DNA of 64,000 bases from Bacteroidia bacterium (GTDB lineage Bacteria > Bacteroidota > Bacteroidia > Bacteroidales > UBA932): NCBI GenBank assembly GCA_030529945.1, contig JAUMVX010000004.1:1-64000 (forward strand). The letters are read 5' to 3'. The position numbers were made by a program, and so were the translations under genes. Within the stretch, counting starts at the first letter, position 1. Each line of letters begins with the position of its first letter. Under the pieces are notes generated by a model. That model saw nothing but the letters and a program-made list of their open reading frames with translations, was not told the DNA's origin and did no database searches. This document shows, one piece after another, positions 45,310-53,190 of the stretch.

Positions 45310-46908
45310 TCAGAAATTGTCGTTCGAACCCATATCTCCCGGATAATAGTCCGGGGCCATAGCGTCGTCTTCCATATTCATCCCCGATGCTGCGGAGGCG
45401 TTCATCGCGGACTCGCGGGCCATCCTGACATCCAGCGTATCGTCCAGCTCCACGAAACGCACCTGCTCGCTGCGGAAGCGCATATCGATGTCGCAGGTCT
45501 CGCCGTTACGGTGCTTGGCTATGATTATCTGAGTCTTTTCCTTGTCTTCCGGATTCTCCGAAAGCCCCACATAATCGGGACGGTGGATAAAGATCACCAT
45601 ATCCGCGTCCTGCTCGATGGAGCCGGACTCGCGCAGATCGCTGAGCACCGGTTTGCCGCTGCCTCCGGTACGCTTCACGGCATCGCGGGAAAGCTGCGAG
45701 AGGGCGATGATAGGGACGTTCAGTTCCTTCGCCGTCTGTTTCAGGGTACGCGATATGGCCGCGACTTCCTGCTCGCGCATAGCGCGAAGCTCCTTCGGGC
45801 CCTGCATCAGCTGGAGATAGTCCACGAACACGAGCCGCACGCCCTTGTTCTTCACCAGGGTCTTGAGCTTAGTGCGGAACTCCATCAGCGGAAGTCCCGG
45901 GGTGTCGTCGATGTAGAGAGGCGATTTCACGAGATCCTTCAGCTTGTATTCGAGCTGGGTCCACTCGTGCTCGGCCAGCTTCACGCCGCCTTTTATCTTG
46001 TCCATACTCAAGCCCGTCTCGGTCGTCATAAGACGTTTGGCGAGCTGTATGGCGGACATTTCCAGAGAGAAGAAGGCCACGGGCATATGGTGCTCCACAG
46101 CAGCGTTCCTCGCGAGGTTAAGCGCGAACGCCGTCTTACCCACGGACGGACGGGCGGCCAGGATGATGAGGTCGGAGGCCTGCCATCCCTGGGTGACCCT
46201 GTCTATGGACGGGAAGCCCGAAGGCACTCCGCTCAGTCCGGTGGTGTTCTGAAGCTTCTCGATTTCGGTCATCGCGGAATTGATGACGGAACCTATGTCC
46301 TGCACATCCTTCTTCACGGTATTCTGTATGGCCGCATAGATGCCCGTCTGGGCTCCGTCGATGAGGTCGTCCACCTTTATGGAGTCATCGAAAGCGTCGT
46401 GCAGAATCTTGTACGAAGCGGTAATCAGGTCTCTCTGGATGGTCTTCTGCTTCAGGATTTTAATGTAGTACTCGATGTGGGCCGCGGAACCTACCTTTTC
46501 GGAGAGTCCCACCAGGACCGAGGCTCCCCCCACTTCATCGAACGCCGTCATCCCGTCGAGACGCTCCCTTTCGCTCCTGTCCGAAGGCATCTCCGTCTGC
46601 GGGAGATGTTCGAGAAGCTTCATTTCCTTCAGGCGCGAGCTTACGGTGACTATGTCGATGGAGATGTGGTCACGGACCAGAGTCTGCATCGACTTGAATA
46701 TCAAGGCGTGCTTCTTGTCGTAGAAACACTGCTCGGACAGCTCCTCCATCGCCGCGTCCACGCAGGCGGGCTCAAGAAGCATAGCGCCGAGGACAGCCTC
46801 TTCTACATCAAGAGCCTGAGGCGGTCTGTTACCCATCTCAAGCCCTAATGTCTCCAAGTTTGCCGTCTTCTCTTTCTTCCTGTAAGAGCGTTTCGGGGTC
46901 TCGGGCAT
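45310..46908 (-). CDS. dnaB: Replicative DNA helicase DnaB
   Basis: 532 residues. An N-terminal domain (about 30-150; PPQALDVEEAVLGAMLLEPACVDAA) binds primase, a RecA-fold helicase domain carries Walker A AARPSVGKTAFALN, Walker B LVFVDYLQLM and HRNGETCDIDMRF near the end. The extra acidic C-terminal tail is typical of Bacteroidota. No intein. It is located inside a metabolic run with one base to rseC, an unusual company. Start MPETPKRSY is conserved in length. Confidence 0.95.
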   Translation of the reverse strand: MPETPKRSYRKKEKTANLETLGLEMGNRPPQALDVEEAVLGAMLLEPACVDAAMEELSEQCFYDKKHALIFKSMQTLVRDHISIDIVTVSSRLKEMKLLEHLPQTEMPSDRSERERLDGMTAFDEVGGASVLVGLSEKVGSAAHIEYYIKILKQKTIQRDLITASYKILHDAFDDSIKVDDLIDGAQTGIYAAIQNTVKKDVQDIGSVINSAMTEIEKLQNTTGLSGVPSGFPSIDRVTQGWQASDLIILAARPSVGKTAFALNLARNAAVEHHMPVAFFSLEMSAIQLAKRLMTTETGLSMDKIKGGVKLAEHEWTQLEYKLKDLVKSPLYIDDTPGLPLMEFRTKLKTLVKNKGVRLVFVDYLQLMQGPKELRAMREQEVAAISRTLKQTAKELNVPIIALSQLSRDAVKRTGGSGKPVLSDLRESGSIEQDADMVIFIHRPDYVGLSENPEDKEKTQIIIAKHRNGETCDIDMRFRSEQVRFVELDDTLDVRMARESAMNASAASGMNMEDDAMAPDYYPGDMGSNDNF

Positions 46909-46917
46909 ATCTGTCGC

Positions 46918-47730
46918 TTATTCGAAATCGGCCGGATTCACGATGATGCGTCCGCAGTGTTCGCAGATGATGAGCTTGCGGTTCGAAGCTATCTCCACGA
47001 GGCGCTGGGCGGTGATGGTGTTGAAACAGCCTCCGCAAGAGTCTCCGTTATAGACTGAAACTACCGCGAGGTGGTTATGCACGCTGCTTCTGATGCGGTC
47101 GTAGGCGCTCATCGTGCGGGCGTCGATCTTCGCCGCGCACTCCTCGCGCTTGGCCTTGAGCCTGCTCTCCTGCTCGGAGGTGGACTCCACGATGCCGGCG
47201 AGCTCCTGCTTCTTCGCCTTCAGGTCCTCTGTACGCAGGGCGATTCTGTCCTTGAGGTCCTCGAGGTGGTACTTCTTCTCGGCGATGGCGGCCTTGGTGT
47301 CGTTTATGTTCTTTTCTGAAATCTGCCGGAGATAGCCCTGATTCTCGATTTCCTTGCTGATGGAATCGTACTCGCGGCTGTTCGCGATGTTGTCGAGCTG
47401 CTTGCGGTACTTCTCGATCTCCTCATCGAGGTCAGTGATGCTCTGCTTGTTCGCGGCGATGTTCTTGTTATACTTGTCTATCATCTCGGTGTCGAGAGCC
47501 ACTTTCGCCTTCATCTCGGCTATATCCCTCTCGAGGGCGGCCACTTCCTCCGGAAGCTCGCCCCGGAGCTGGAGGATCTTGTCAATTTCCGTGTCGGCCT
47601 TCTGCAGCTCGTAGAGGGTCCTGAGCTTTTCCTCGACGCTCAGCTCCGAATCCGCGAATGTCTTCTGCAGGGACACGAAGGTCTCCCTATGGTCGATAGG
47701 GGTCTCAACTTTCTTGATTTTCTTTGCCAT
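46918..47730 (-). CDS. Coiled-coil protein with C-terminal zinc ribbon
   Basis: 270 residues. Residues about 30-200 are a long, charged antiparallel coiled-coil hairpin, then a C4 zinc ribbon: CGGC (in NGDSCGGCFNTI) and CEHC (in KLIICEHCGRIIVNP). This is the CT398-like family, which binds FliH-type or RNA polymerase-related partners in other bacteria; its role in Bacteroidota is not established. It starts the long operon containing dnaB and rnf. Nine bases lie between it and dnaB. Confidence 0.85.
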   Translation of the reverse strand: MAKKIKKVETPIDHRETFVSLQKTFADSELSVEEKLRTLYELQKADTEIDKILQLRGELPEEVAALERDIAEMKAKVALDTEMIDKYNKNIAANKQSITDLDEEIEKYRKQLDNIANSREYDSISKEIENQGYLRQISEKNINDTKAAIAEKKYHLEDLKDRIALRTEDLKAKKQELAGIVESTSEQESRLKAKREECAAKIDARTMSAYDRIRSSVHNHLAVVSVYNGDSCGGCFNTITAQRLVEIASNRKLIICEHCGRIIVNPADFE

Positions 47731-47798
47731 ATCTGTCAGTAGTATTTATTTCCCGAACAAGGCAAGGAAGCATCCCTTCCCCGCCTTTAGTGATTCCT

Positions 47799-47957
47799 AA
47801 AAAATAACTTGGTGCTTTTGCTCGTCTTTTTGGTCTAAATTCATTTGTTCATCAGTCGTGTACCCCGGTACACTCCTTCTTCACAAACAAATTTATCCAC
47901 AAAAATCCTTCACAAAAACTTACCAACTTATTTTTTCATCATCACTTAACCATATAG
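47799..47957 (-). ncRNA. Candidate structured RNA, rod-shaped hairpin, possibly 6S-like
   Basis: Between MerR and the zinc-ribbon gene lies an almost end-to-end self-complementary stretch. Outer arms on the plus strand are AAAAAATAACTTGGT (47799-47813) and ACCAACTTATTTTTT (47922-47936), with one mismatch. Inner segments TTTTG/CAAAA, AAATT/AATTT and ATTTGTT/AACAAAT continue inward to an apex GTGTAC-CCCG-GTACAC (47858-47873) at the exact centre. Minus strand initiation at 47962-47969 and a six-T end at 47799 bound a transcript of about 155 bases. A long interrupted rod is the shape of 6S RNA. Identity is inference; no covariance could be tested. Confidence 0.5.
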
Positions 47958-47961
47958 TGCG

Positions 47962-47969
47962 CAAAGTTA
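47962..47969 (-). promoter_or_regulatory. -7 box for the rod-shaped RNA
   Basis: TAACTTTG on the minus strand is an exact TAnnTTTG box. No clear TTTG is found at -33. It directs transcription across the rod-shaped repeat toward the zinc-ribbon gene. Confidence 0.5.
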
Positions 47970-47971
47970 GC

Positions 47972-47985
47972 TATTTTTTAGGAAT
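47972..47985. repeat. Outer inverted repeat around the rod-shaped RNA locus, right copy
   Basis: TATTTTTTAGGAAT (47972-47985) is a perfect reverse complement of ATTCCTAAAAAATA at 47793-47806. The two copies flank the RNA candidate, and the left copy can pair either with this copy or with the inner arm at 47922-47936, giving two alternative folds if transcription starts upstream. Confidence 0.6.
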
Positions 47986-48033
47986 ATGCCCGAAGCCGTT
48001 TGAAATATTTTCAAAAGCACTCCCTAAAATGGA

Positions 48034-48366
48034 CTACAGCAACTTCTTCACTTCGAGAAGCTGCTCGCGGACCTCGCGGAGGCTTTCGAGCGCCTTCACA
48101 TCCCGGTCCGCCTTTTTCCCGCGGGGGTTTTCCTCGTCCAGAATCTTGCCCACCCCCGGAAGGGTGAGTCCCTCCACTTTCACCAGATGCTGGATCCGCT
48201 TGAGCCGGGCGATGTCCTCTTCGGTGTAGCGGCGGTTGCCCCTGGGGCTGCGGAGCAGCTTGAAGTGCTTCGGGAAAGTGTTCGACCAGTAGCGGATGAG
48301 GGAGACGTTTTCGGAGAGCATCTGCGCTACTTCGCCTATGCTGTAGAATCTTAACGGCTGTTTCAT
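48034..48366 (-). CDS. MerR family transcriptional regulator
   Basis: 110 residues, a short MerR protein: winged helix-turn-helix with YSIGEVAQMLSENVSLIRYWSNTFPKHFKLLRSPRGNRRYTEEDIARLKRI and a C-terminal helix for dimerisation (DVKALESLREVREQLLEVKKLL). No metal-binding cysteines are present. Bacteroidota genomes commonly carry this short form near M23 peptidase genes. Target unknown. Confidence 0.88.
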   Translation of the reverse strand: MKQPLRFYSIGEVAQMLSENVSLIRYWSNTFPKHFKLLRSPRGNRRYTEEDIARLKRIQHLVKVEGLTLPGVGKILDEENPRGKKADRDVKALESLREVREQLLEVKKLL

Positions 48367-48404
48367 AATATGGTACTGTTTTTCGTGTGGTCCGTCAGGG
48401 TAAG

Positions 48405-48420
48405 ATTGGCCGTAAGGCCG
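48405..48420. repeat. ATTGGCCG palindrome, third copy
   Basis: ATTGGCCGTAAGGCCG, a five-pair palindrome almost identical to the copy at 19929-19944, lies between the MerR and M23 genes. It has no T-run. Confidence 0.4.
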
Positions 48421-48426
48421 TGTGTG

Positions 48427-49380
48427 TCAGTCCATAGACTGCCCGGTGGCTGATGCCATATACAGGAAGTCCGCGTACTCCTCCGGGGTGACGGAGGCAA
48501 AGAAGAAGTTCACCGGGTCGAGATGGACTCCGTCCTTCAGCACCTCGTAATGCAGATGCGGGGCGAAGGAGTTGCCGGATATGCCGACATCCGCTATCTT
48601 GCGTCCGCGCTTTACGGCCGCGCCCTTGCGCACGAGAATGTCGGAGAGATGGGCGTAACGGGTCACGTAGCCGCCCGGGTGGGTGATTTCCACCACATTG
48701 CCCGCACCCTTGCGGGAATGTATGACTTCCGTCACCACTCCGTCCGCAGCCGCGAGCACATCACTCCCCTGGGGAGAGATGAGGTCTATGCCGTTGTGGT
48801 GGACGGGAACTTTGTAGAAAGGGTTCAGCTTTTCGCCGCAGGAAGCTCCCACCTGCGCGTAGGAGATGTCCTTCAGCGGAAGCGTAAGCGGGGGTACCGA
48901 AGCTCCAGGCTCGTAAAGGAGCTTGAAGAGTCTGCGGAAATTCTCCTCTGCGGAAGCGGCGCGTCCTCTCAGAGCGTCCACTTTTCGCGAAGTGTAGTCC
49001 ACTATGTCCGAGTCCGGTATGGAATCGACGGCTTCGAGGTAGTCCATTCCGGAGAGCGGCCGGAGCGAAGGGGGAGCTGCGTTGAAGACCTCCCTGTAGA
49101 TGCGCTCGTCCTTCACGGCGAGGCCGTCGACCACATCCCCGATGAGCTGCTCCTTGCGCTGCATTTCGGGGTAAATCCGCGCATACATCCTGTTCTCGTG
49201 CAGGAGCTTGCGTTCGGTGTCCGTGCTGACGAGCAGCGAGAAGACGAGGTAGTATATCAGGGCGAGCGTGGCACTGACTATGAAATACTTCAGTATCCGC
49301 AGCGCCCACTCCGATATGGAGAGGCTGACCTTCTTTATGTGGAAGTTCACCTTGTCGAATTCATACGCGCGCCTGCCCAT
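48427..49380 (-). CDS. M23 family metallopeptidase, membrane-anchored
   Basis: 317 residues. One membrane helix near the N-terminus (about 25-48), an extended helical stretch, and a C-terminal peptidase M23 (LytM) domain about 175-305. The zinc motif HxxxD is HHNGIDL, and the second motif HLHYEVL is in APHLHYEVL, both intact, so the domain may cut peptidoglycan cross-links. It resembles the next gene upstream in layout. Four bases separate the two. Confidence 0.9.
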   Translation of the reverse strand: MGRRAYEFDKVNFHIKKVSLSISEWALRILKYFIVSATLALIYYLVFSLLVSTDTERKLLHENRMYARIYPEMQRKEQLIGDVVDGLAVKDERIYREVFNAAPPSLRPLSGMDYLEAVDSIPDSDIVDYTSRKVDALRGRAASAEENFRRLFKLLYEPGASVPPLTLPLKDISYAQVGASCGEKLNPFYKVPVHHNGIDLISPQGSDVLAAADGVVTEVIHSRKGAGNVVEITHPGGYVTRYAHLSDILVRKGAAVKRGRKIADVGISGNSFAPHLHYEVLKDGVHLDPVNFFFASVTPEEYADFLYMASATGQSMD

Positions 49381-49383
49381 AGC

Positions 49384-50394
49384 CTATCTCTTTTTAAGTC
49401 TGAATGGCTCGCGGGTCATAGCCTGCGAGCTGGCCCCGCGCATATCCACCATCGAGGCATACTCCTCGAGCGGAATCTCCAGGTCCATAAAATTCATCGG
49501 ATTCACGGCGGAGTTCCTGTAAATCACCTCATAATGCAGGTGAGGTCCCGTGGACTTGCCGGAATTGCCGCTTTCGCCTATGCAGTCGCCGCGCTTCACT
49601 TCCATCCCCTCGGCTACGTTTATGCTCTTCAGGTGGGCGTAGCGTGTCTTGTAGCCGAAGCCGTGGTCGATGACTATGACATTGCCGTAGCCGAAAAAAT
49701 TGAACTGCACCTGCTCCACCTTGCCGTCACCCGTGGCATATACGGGATGGCCCGGCTTCATCGCGAAGTCCTGGCCGGCGTGGAAGGCCGTGCGACCGCT
49801 GATGGGGTCGGAGCGGTATCCGAAAGAGCTCGTGAGCCGGTATTCGCCGGTCTTGGGTTCGATGGGGGAAATCGCAGGAATGCACGAGGCCATATCCCCG
49901 GCGCGTTTCGAGAGGGTCGCTACCTCATCGAAGGACTTGCTCTCCACATAGAGTTCCTTCGTCATCATATCCAGACGCATCGCCGTGGTTTTCAGCAGAC
50001 TCCCGGAGCCTATCCCGTCCAGATACGCATAGCGGTTCTCGCCGCCCAGGCCGGAATGTCTGACCGCTTCCGGAATCTCGTCCATACCGAAGATGGAGCG
50101 GTAGATGTCGTCCCCGCGCATCTGAAGCCCGCTGAGGACTTCGTCATATATGTCCAGATTCCTGTTCATCACCTCGATGCGGGAAGCCCAGCGGGCGTTC
50201 CGGCTCTTGAGTATGGCGGTCTTCGGAAGGTCGTAACCGAGTACGGCGTTATAGACCCAGAAATACAGCACGGCCAGACCCACGCTCATCGCGAACACAA
50301 GCAGGGTCTTCAGGAAACGAGTCTTCAGAGATACTTTAAGCGGTTCATACAGAAGGGTCTCGGGATTCAGACTGTATTTTTTGAAATCCGACAT
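49384..50394 (-). CDS. M23 family metallopeptidase, membrane-anchored
   Basis: 336 residues from ATG 50394 (MSDFKKYSLNPETLLYEP); a start three codons earlier would fall on the -7 box. One membrane helix (about 30-52) and a C-terminal M23 domain (about 175-310). FHAGQDF supplies the HxGxD-type zinc ligands and HLHYEVI the second histidine pair. Sequence layout parallels the downstream neighbour, so the pair arose by duplication. Both look catalytically competent. Confidence 0.9.
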   Translation of the reverse strand: MSDFKKYSLNPETLLYEPLKVSLKTRFLKTLLVFAMSVGLAVLYFWVYNAVLGYDLPKTAILKSRNARWASRIEVMNRNLDIYDEVLSGLQMRGDDIYRSIFGMDEIPEAVRHSGLGGENRYAYLDGIGSGSLLKTTAMRLDMMTKELYVESKSFDEVATLSKRAGDMASCIPAISPIEPKTGEYRLTSSFGYRSDPISGRTAFHAGQDFAMKPGHPVYATGDGKVEQVQFNFFGYGNVIVIDHGFGYKTRYAHLKSINVAEGMEVKRGDCIGESGNSGKSTGPHLHYEVIYRNSAVNPMNFMDLEIPLEEYASMVDMRGASSQAMTREPFRLKKR

Positions 50395-50400
50395 ATCGTA

Positions 50401-50408
50401 CAAATGTA
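50401..50408 (-). promoter_or_regulatory. -7 box directly before the M23 gene start
   Basis: TACATTTG on the minus strand is an exact TAnnTTTG box, and only six bases separate it from the ATG at 50394. Initiation at the usual distance would give a leaderless or nearly leaderless mRNA. Confidence 0.5.
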
Positions 50409-50415
50409 CGGTTTA

Positions 50416-50446
50416 TTTGCGAAAAATGTGCTAAATTCGCAGTTTG
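50416..50446 (+). promoter_or_regulatory. Possible promoter of alaS
   Basis: TTTG (50416-50419) is followed after 19 bases by GCAGTTTG (50439-50446), which keeps the TTTG half of the -7 box but lacks TA. Initiation would be near 50453, about 30 bases before the alaS ATG. Weak. Confidence 0.35.
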
Positions 50447-50482
50447 TATCCGAAAACACAGAATTTAGTATTCTATACAGAT

Positions 50483-53122
50483 ATGACTTCGAAAGAGATT
50501 AGAAAGAAGTTCCTGGACTTCTTCGCTTCCAAGGGGCACACCATCGTCCCTTCCGCCCCGATGGTCGTCAAGGGCGACCCGACGCTTATGTTCACGAACG
50601 CCGGAATGAACCAGTTCAAGGACATTTTCCTCGGCAACACCGCACCTAAGTTCCGCCGCGCCACCGACTCGCAGAAGTGCCTGCGCGTCAGCGGAAAGCA
50701 CAACGATCTCGAGGAAGTGGGTCACGACACCTATCACCACACTATGTTCGAGATGCTCGGAAACTGGAGTTTCGGGGATTACTTCAAGCGTGAGGCCATC
50801 GACTGGGCCTGGGAGCTTCTCACGGAAGTTTACGGCATAGACCGTTCGCTCCTCTACGCCACGGTGTTCGAGGGCAGCGCCGAAGACGGCACGGCTATGG
50901 ACGAGGAGGCCAGGCAGGTCTGGCTCAAGTATCTGCCCGAGGACCACATCATCCTCGGCAACAAGCACGACAATTTCTGGGAGATGGGAGATACGGGTCC
51001 CTGCGGTCCGTGCAGCGAAATACATATCGACATACGCTCCGCCGGGGAAAAGGCCGCGAGCGGCAAGAGCGGGCGCGAGCTGGTGAATCAGGGAGACCCG
51101 CACGTCATCGAGATCTGGAATCTCGTATTTATGCAGTACCAGAGAATGGCCGACGGGCATCTGGAGCCGCTTCCCGCGAAGAACATCGACACGGGTATGG
51201 GCTTCGAGAGGCTCTGCGCAGTCCTCCAGGGGAAGAATTCGAACTACGACAGCGACGTCTTCACCGGACTGCTGAACAAGATTTCGGAGCTTTCCGGACA
51301 CAGATACGGCGAGAGCTCCGAGACGGACGTCGCGATGCGCGTAGTCGCAGACCACGTCCGCACCATCAGTTTCTCCATTGCGGACGGCCAGTTGCCGTCC
51401 AATGCCAAGGCGGGCTACGTCATCCGCCGCATTCTCCGCCGCGCCGTACGCTACGGCTACACCTTCCTCGGATTCGACCGTCCGTTCCTCTGCCGGCTCG
51501 TGCAGCAGCTCGTGGACGATATGGGCGAGGCCTACCCCGAGCTCCCGGCACAGCAGACACTCATCGAGAACATCATCCGCGAGGAGGAGCTCGCGTTCCT
51601 CAAGACTCTGGACCGCGGCATCAGCCTCATAAACGACTATATGGAAAAGTCGGCCGGCACCCGGCGCATCGCGGGCGAGGACGCTTTCAAGCTCTACGAC
51701 ACCTACGGCTTCCCTATCGACCTGACCCAGCTCATCGCCGGAGAAAAGGGCTATGAAGTGGACTTGGACGGCTTCAACGTGGAGCTGCAGAAGCAGAAGG
51801 AGCGCGCGCGCAACGCCACCGCGAACGAGTTCGGCGACTGGACGGAATACGCTTCCGGCCAGGTGGAGTTCTGCGGCTATGACCTGGAGCGCCTCGAAGG
51901 CGTGACCCTGCTGCGCCGCAGGACGGTGAAGCAGAAGAACAAGACTCTGTTCGAGCTGGTCTTCGACCGCACTCCGTTCTATGCGGAGAAGGGCGGCGAA
52001 GTCGGCGACACCGGCTGGATCGAATCCGCGGACGGAGAGAAGATCCGGATACTGAACACCGTGGAGGAGAACAACCTCATAATCCACATAGCCGAAAGCA
52101 TCCCTCAGAACTGCACGGAGCCGTTCACGCTCCAGATAGACGGAGCGAGACGTCTGCGCGTGACGAATAACCACAGCGCCACCCATCTTCTGGACCAGGC
52201 CCTGCGCGAGATACTCGGCACGCACGTGGAGCAGAAGGGTTCGTTCGTGGGCCCGGACTACCTCCGCTTCGACTTCTCGCATTTCGCCAAGATGACCGAT
52301 GAGCAGCTGACCGCTGTCGAAGACAGGGTCAATGAGCTTATACGCAGCAACTTCCGCAAGGAGGAAAAACGCGGTGCCACTATGGACGAGGCTAAGGAGA
52401 TGGGAGCCATCGCCCTGTTCGGAGAGAAATACGGCGACCGCGTGAGGGTCATAAAGTTCGGCAAGTCCGTCGAGCTCTGCGGCGGCTGCCACGCCGAGGC
52501 CACAGGCCAGATCGGCCTGTTCAAGATAGTGTCGGAGGCCGCCATCGCCGCCGGAATACGCCGCATCGAGGCAGTCACGGGAGTAGCCGCCGAGGAGCGC
52601 GTCAGAGCCGAGGAGGGCCTGCTGAAAACGGCACGCGGATTGCTGAACAATATGCCCGACATCGCGGCGGCCATCCGCAAGATGCTCGAAGACAACGCCG
52701 AGCTGAAGAAGACGGCCGAGGAGTTCGCGCGCCAGAAGGCAGCGCAGCTTGCCGAGATCCTTACGGGCAGGGCGAAGGAAGTGAACGGGATACGCCTCAT
52801 AGTGGTGAACCAGCCCGTCGACCGCGCAAATCTTGACCCGACGATGCTGCGCAACGCCGCTCTCCTTCTGCAGAAGGAGCTGAAGGGGGCCGCACTCGTC
52901 AGCGGATTCGAGAGCGAGGGCAAGCCGCAGCTTATGCTGATGTACTCGGACGACCTCGTCGCGGCGGGCAAGAACGCCGGCAAGGATATCCGCGAGGCCG
53001 CCAAGCTCATTCAGGGCGGCGGAGGCGGACAGCCGGGTCTCGCCACGGCCGGCGGCCGCAATGCTGAAGGTCTGCGCGAAGCGGTGGAGGCGCTCGTCGC
53101 CGCAGCGACCGGCAGGAGCTGA
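50483..53122 (+). CDS. alaS: Alanyl-tRNA synthetase
   Basis: 879 residues from ATG 50483 ([24 protein letters not shown]), the conserved class II start. The catalytic part has [11 protein letters not shown] and [15 protein letters not shown], the editing domain has the zinc pair HSATH ([13 protein letters not shown]) and [10 protein letters not shown], and the C-terminal DHHA1 domain ends [16 protein letters not shown]. Long upstream in-frame sequence starting at 50444 belongs to the promoter region and is not used. It precedes the LptF-Fmt fusion by 68 bases. Confidence 0.97.
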   Translation: MTSKEIRKKFLDFFASKGHTIVPSAPMVVKGDPTLMFTNAGMNQFKDIFLGNTAPKFRRATDSQKCLRVSGKHNDLEEVGHDTYHHTMFEMLGNWSFGDYFKREAIDWAWELLTEVYGIDRSLLYATVFEGSAEDGTAMDEEARQVWLKYLPEDHIILGNKHDNFWEMGDTGPCGPCSEIHIDIRSAGEKAASGKSGRELVNQGDPHVIEIWNLVFMQYQRMADGHLEPLPAKNIDTGMGFERLCAVLQGKNSNYDSDVFTGLLNKISELSGHRYGESSETDVAMRVVADHVRTISFSIADGQLPSNAKAGYVIRRILRRAVRYGYTFLGFDRPFLCRLVQQLVDDMGEAYPELPAQQTLIENIIREEELAFLKTLDRGISLINDYMEKSAGTRRIAGEDAFKLYDTYGFPIDLTQLIAGEKGYEVDLDGFNVELQKQKERARNATANEFGDWTEYASGQVEFCGYDLERLEGVTLLRRRTVKQKNKTLFELVFDRTPFYAEKGGEVGDTGWIESADGEKIRILNTVEENNLIIHIAESIPQNCTEPFTLQIDGARRLRVTNNHSATHLLDQALREILGTHVEQKGSFVGPDYLRFDFSHFAKMTDEQLTAVEDRVNELIRSNFRKEEKRGATMDEAKEMGAIALFGEKYGDRVRVIKFGKSVELCGGCHAEATGQIGLFKIVSEAAIAAGIRRIEAVTGVAAEERVRAEEGLLKTARGLLNNMPDIAAAIRKMLEDNAELKKTAEEFARQKAAQLAEILTGRAKEVNGIRLIVVNQPVDRANLDPTMLRNAALLLQKELKGAALVSGFESEGKPQLMLMYSDDLVAAGKNAGKDIREAAKLIQGGGGGQPGLATAGGRNAEGLREAVEALVAAATGRS

Positions 53123-53145
53123 GGAGAGAGAGGGGAATTATTATT

Positions 53146-53175
53146 GACCGGAAGCCCCGGAGGGGGCGGCCGGTC
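53146..53175 (+). repeat. Nested GC-rich hairpin between alaS and the LptF-Fmt gene
   Basis: GACCGG and CCGGTC enclose an inner GCCCC/GGGGC stem. It is followed by GCGGAAAAAAG rather than a T-run, so termination is unlikely on the plus strand. It sits 16 bases before the next start and may affect its translation. Confidence 0.4.
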
Positions 53176-53190
53176 GCGGAAAAAAGATAG

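Noticed and set aside
47880..47920. DnaA boxes / replication origin
   Set aside because: One perfect TTATCCACA lies in 47893-47901 with two weak neighbours, but it is part of the rod-shaped repeat and no dnaA or box cluster is present.
50465..52492. Long minus-strand frame opposite alaS
   Set aside because: Antisense shadow of alaS; the plus-strand product is unambiguous.
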